From an uncultured Corynebacterium sp. (GTDB lineage: Bacteria; Actinomycetota; Actinomycetes; Mycobacteriales; Mycobacteriaceae), in contig CALZCR010000078.1 in NCBI GenBank assembly GCA_945631445.1, positions 1 through 7,208 on the forward strand: DNA of 7,208 nucleotides. Reading direction: 5' to 3'. Under the pieces are notes generated by a model. That model made no database searches. It saw only the letters and a list, made by a program, of their open reading frames with translations, and was not told where the DNA came from. Positions 5,869 to 7,208 of the stretch are shown here, one piece after another. How positions within the stretch are numbered: the first letter of the stretch is position 1; each line of letters opens with the position of its first letter. The position numbers and the translations under genes are program-made.

Positions 5869-6093
5869 TTACTCCTCTTTTCGACGAATGAAATAAACAG
5901 GGGGTTCGTGCTCGATCAGCGTGTGTCCCGTCAGCCGACACCAGGCCGGGAGGTCTAGGCGGACCCCGGGGTCCGTGGCGGTGAGCTTGACTACGCCACC
6001 GGCAGGGACGTCTTTCTGGAGCAGCAGCTTGAGCTTGACTACCAACTCGCCGCAGCCCATGTCTCCGGCGTCCCAGGCGAGGTCGTGTGTCAT
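5869..6093 (-). CDS. TusA-like sulfur carrier with degenerate CPxP motif
   Basis: A 74-residue single-domain protein of TusA/SirA size and layout. Canonical TusA carries sulfur as a persulfide on the cysteine of CPxP; here the site reads MGCGEL (Cys14), so both prolines are missing. A second cysteine, Cys52, lies in DLPAWCRLTGH, at the place where TusA proteins have IPxFC. The same two changes occur in the TusA-like domain of the MetE-like fusion in this operon, so this is a distinct subfamily rather than decay. The ATG at 6093 has AGGAG 8 nt upstream and is the first gene of the three-gene operon, with a candidate promoter about 50 nt upstream. Whether it carries persulfide, binds a ligand, or acts as a subunit of the fusion enzyme cannot be told from the sequence. 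Confidence 0.85.
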   Translation of the reverse strand: MTHDLAWDAGDMGCGELVVKLKLLLQKDVPAGGVVKLTATDPGVRLDLPAWCRLTGHTLIEHEPPVYFIRRKEE

Positions 6094-6140
6094 GTGCGGT
6101 GCTCCTATGCGGGGTTGGGAAACGAGGGAGCGAGGTCGGT

Positions 6141-6146
6141 AAATTA
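6141..6146 (-). promoter_or_regulatory. Candidate -10 element for the tusA-dsrE-MetE-like operon
   Basis: TAATTT on the minus strand lies in an AT-rich island in the 156-nt gap before the TusA-like gene. Transcription would begin near 6134, with a leader of about 40 nt. An inverted copy of the same hexamer lies at 6169-6174. The -35 is not convincing. Confidence 0.35.
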
Positions 6147-6188
6147 AGCTCCCTGTCCAAGTTAGCCGTAATTTCTTTTACAGGCACC

Positions 6189-6226
6189 AATGCCCGGGCA
6201 GTGCGCTGGGGCGCTGTCCGGGCATT
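6189..6226 (-). terminator. GC-rich hairpin after the FMN reductase gene
   Basis: AATGCCCGGGCAG (6189-6201) and CTGTCCGGGCATT (6214-6226) form a 13-bp inverted repeat with one non-Watson-Crick position. An inner GCGC (6203-6206) / GCGC (6211-6214) pairing around TGGG is an alternative. It lies 24 nt beyond the FMN reductase stop and before the next operon's promoter, so termination is likely, although no T-tract follows on the minus strand. Pairing is slightly better in plus-strand RNA (a G-U instead of an A-C). Confidence 0.5.
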
Positions 6227-6249
6227 CGGGGGCGTCGGGGCGGGTCGGG

Positions 6250-6933
6250 TTATGTGCCGGGGGTGCCGTCGAGTCCCTTGAGCATCTCTGCGAACGGGGT
6301 GATCTCGTCGTCGGCGTCGAGCACGCCGGTCTTGCGGCGGCGCTCGGTGCCCTGGCCTTCGGCTGTGACGCCGCCGAGGCCGCCGACGGCGCTGGCGGAG
6401 TCGACCATCATGTCGGCGAGTTCTCCGGCTGCGCGGTGGACGCGGCGTTCGAAGGCGGCGCCTTCGGAGCTGCCGAAGTCCTCGGTGGCGGCGAAGAGGC
6501 TGGTGGGGACGATCCGCGAGCGCAGGTAGACCAGCAGCGGGCGCACGGCGTATTCCAGGACCAGGGAGTGGCGGGCGCTGCCGGCGGTGGCGGCGATGAT
6601 CGTGGGCATGCCGTTGAGGGCGTCCTGGTCCAAGACGTCGAAGAACATCTTGAACAGGCCGGAGTAGCTGGCCTGGAAGACGGGAGTGACGGTGACGAGG
6701 CCGTCGGCGGCCGAGAGGTCCTGCTTGATCTCGTCGAGGCGCTGCGTGGACATGCCGGTCGACATGACGTGGGCGAGGTCGTTGATGATCTCGCGCAATT
6801 CGACGACCTTGACCTCCAGCGCTTCGCCCCGGGCGGTCACGGCGGTGGTGACGGCGTCCGAGATCCGGTCGGCGACCTGGCGGGTGCTCGACGGGTTGGA
6901 CAGTCCGGCCGTGACGACCATGAGTGTGCGCAT
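6250..6933 (-). CDS. NAD(P)H-dependent FMN reductase, CE1759 family (partner of a luciferase-like monooxygenase)
   Basis: A 227-residue flavodoxin-fold reductase expected to supply reduced FMN to a two-component monooxygenase. The FMN phosphate loop is GLSNPSSTR (10-18). The SsuE-like block TPVFQASYSGLFKMFFD (83-99) and ATAGSARHS (115-123) mark the flavin site. The C-terminal extension (about 182-227), ending in ITPFAEMLKGL, is typical of the CE1759 family as I recall it. The ATG at 6933 was chosen over one at 6963 because AGGGGAA lies just upstream and it gives the family N-terminus MRTLMVVTAG. The gene lies 72 nt downstream of the luciferase-like monooxygenase on the same strand, the arrangement that defines the CE1758/CE1759 pair. 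The substrate of the pair is unknown; alkanesulfonate-type or aromatic oxygenation are both possible. Confidence 0.92.
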   Translation of the reverse strand: MRTLMVVTAGLSNPSSTRQVADRISDAVTTAVTARGEALEVKVVELREIINDLAHVMSTGMSTQRLDEIKQDLSAADGLVTVTPVFQASYSGLFKMFFDVLDQDALNGMPTIIAATAGSARHSLVLEYAVRPLLVYLRSRIVPTSLFAATEDFGSSEGAAFERRVHRAAGELADMMVDSASAVGGLGGVTAEGQGTERRRKTGVLDADDEITPFAEMLKGLDGTPGT

Positions 6934-6951
6934 TTCTTCCCCTATACCTGC

Positions 6952-6967
6952 TTGAAAATTCAATCTA
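6952..6967 (-). promoter_or_regulatory. Promoter -10 with overlapping TTGA-N4-TCAA operator-like palindrome
   Basis: On the minus strand TAGATT (6962-6967) is a -10-like hexamer; transcription would begin near 6955, about 20 nt before the FMN reductase ATG. Overlapping it, TTGA (6952-6955) and TCAA (6960-6963) form an inverted repeat with a 4-nt spacer. The core matches the centre of the RosR operator that I recall from C. glutamicum (TTGTTGAYRYRTCAACWA), a peroxide-responsive MarR-type repressor reported to control FMN reductase and monooxygenase genes. The outer bases match poorly. Confidence 0.4.
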
Positions 6968-6982
6968 GACTGCTCTGTACAA

Positions 6983-6999
6983 AGCTACCATACGGAGCT
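6983..6999 (-). terminator. Short hairpin between the monooxygenase and FMN reductase genes
   Basis: On the minus strand AGCTCC and GGTAGCT pair around GTAT with one bulged base, followed by TTTGTAC. It lies 6 nt after the monooxygenase stop. The stem is short, so it is at best a weak terminator or attenuator, allowing some readthrough into the reductase gene. Confidence 0.25.
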
Positions 7000-7005
7000 G
7001 TCGGG

Positions 7006-7208
7006 CTAAATCGTGTAGCTGTCCTGGATGCCGTCGGCGCCCGGCGAAACCCGGAAGTGCGGGTGGTCGCGCTCGGCACTCAGCGAGGCGTGGGTCGGCG
7101 GGCCGGAGGGGACGTGCTCCGGACGGCGGGCGGCCATGCGCTTGCGCAGTTCCGGCACGACCTGGGTGCCCAGGATCTCGATCTGGCGCAGGACGGTCTC
7201 CAACGGCA
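7006..7208 (-). CDS. Luciferase-like FMN-dependent monooxygenase, C-terminal fragment (CE1758 type)
   Basis: Only the last 66 complete codons are in the window; the frame stays open to the right edge and ends at TAG (7006-7008). The segment PLETVLRQIEILGTQVVPELRKRMAA is the usual C-terminal helix of luciferase-like (bacterial luciferase fold) flavin monooxygenases, followed by a polar tail ending in DSYTI. The assignment rests on this helix and on the adjacent CE1759-type FMN reductase, which is normally paired with such an enzyme. The catalytic barrel is outside the window, so substrate and completeness cannot be judged. Confidence 0.75.
   Translation of the reverse strand, partial: PLETVLRQIEILGTQVVPELRKRMAARRPEHVPSGPPTHASLSAERDHPHFRVSPGADGIQDSYTI

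Noticed and set aside
6934..6963. An earlier ATG at 6963 for the FMN reductase
   Set aside because: The extra ten residues would be read from the ribosome site and the promoter palindrome; AGGGGAA is well placed for the ATG at 6933.

Overview
The window looks like chromosomal DNA from a high-GC actinobacterium, most likely a Corynebacterium or close relative. The evidence is the order secreted protein / PpiB / glyoxalase-II-like hydrolase / hisS, which resembles the relA-ppiB-Rv2581c-hisS block of Mycobacterium tuberculosis. It also carries an FMN-reductase plus luciferase-like monooxygenase pair of the CE1759/CE1758 type named from C. efficiens. Several starts look leaderless: a TAnnnT -10 hexamer lies 7-8 nt before the start codon and there is no Shine-Dalgarno. 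I see no mobile element, tRNA, rRNA or CRISPR array.

Left part (1-3847). A truncated secreted-protein gene and a membrane-anchored cyclophilin (ppiB) run leftward. Diverging from ppiB are a thiol peroxidase (tpx), an MBL-fold hydrolase and hisS, running rightward. tpx has no stop codon where the family normally ends, so one open frame runs through a 31-codon arginine-rich linker into the hydrolase. The linker holds a terminator-like hairpin and a -10 hexamer, so it looks like former intergenic DNA made readable by loss of a stop. The Tpx also lacks the usual resolving cysteine. A strong inverted repeat ends hisS and separates it from the converging right-hand genes.

Right part (3863-7208). 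Five leftward genes follow, read from right to left: the end of a luciferase-like monooxygenase, an SsuE-like FMN reductase, a small TusA-like protein, a DsrE-like protein with CxxC, and a 530-residue protein that fuses a TusA-like domain through a Pro/Lys-rich linker to a core MetE-like (cobalamin-independent methionine synthase) domain. The MetE zinc ligands are kept. Both TusA-like domains have lost the CPxP signature and carry C-G-x-x plus a shared LPxWCRLT cysteine motif. The last three genes form a tight operon (6 nt and 41 nt gaps) with its own candidate promoter. A TTGA-N4-TCAA inverted repeat overlaps the FMN reductase promoter.

Taken together, the right part may be a sulfur-handling module: persulfide carriers delivering to, or receiving from, a zinc methyltransferase, possibly fed by a flavin-dependent monooxygenase pair that releases sulfur from organosulfur compounds. 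This is inference; the TusA-MetE fusion with its TusA and DsrE partners is the best candidate here for an undescribed system.
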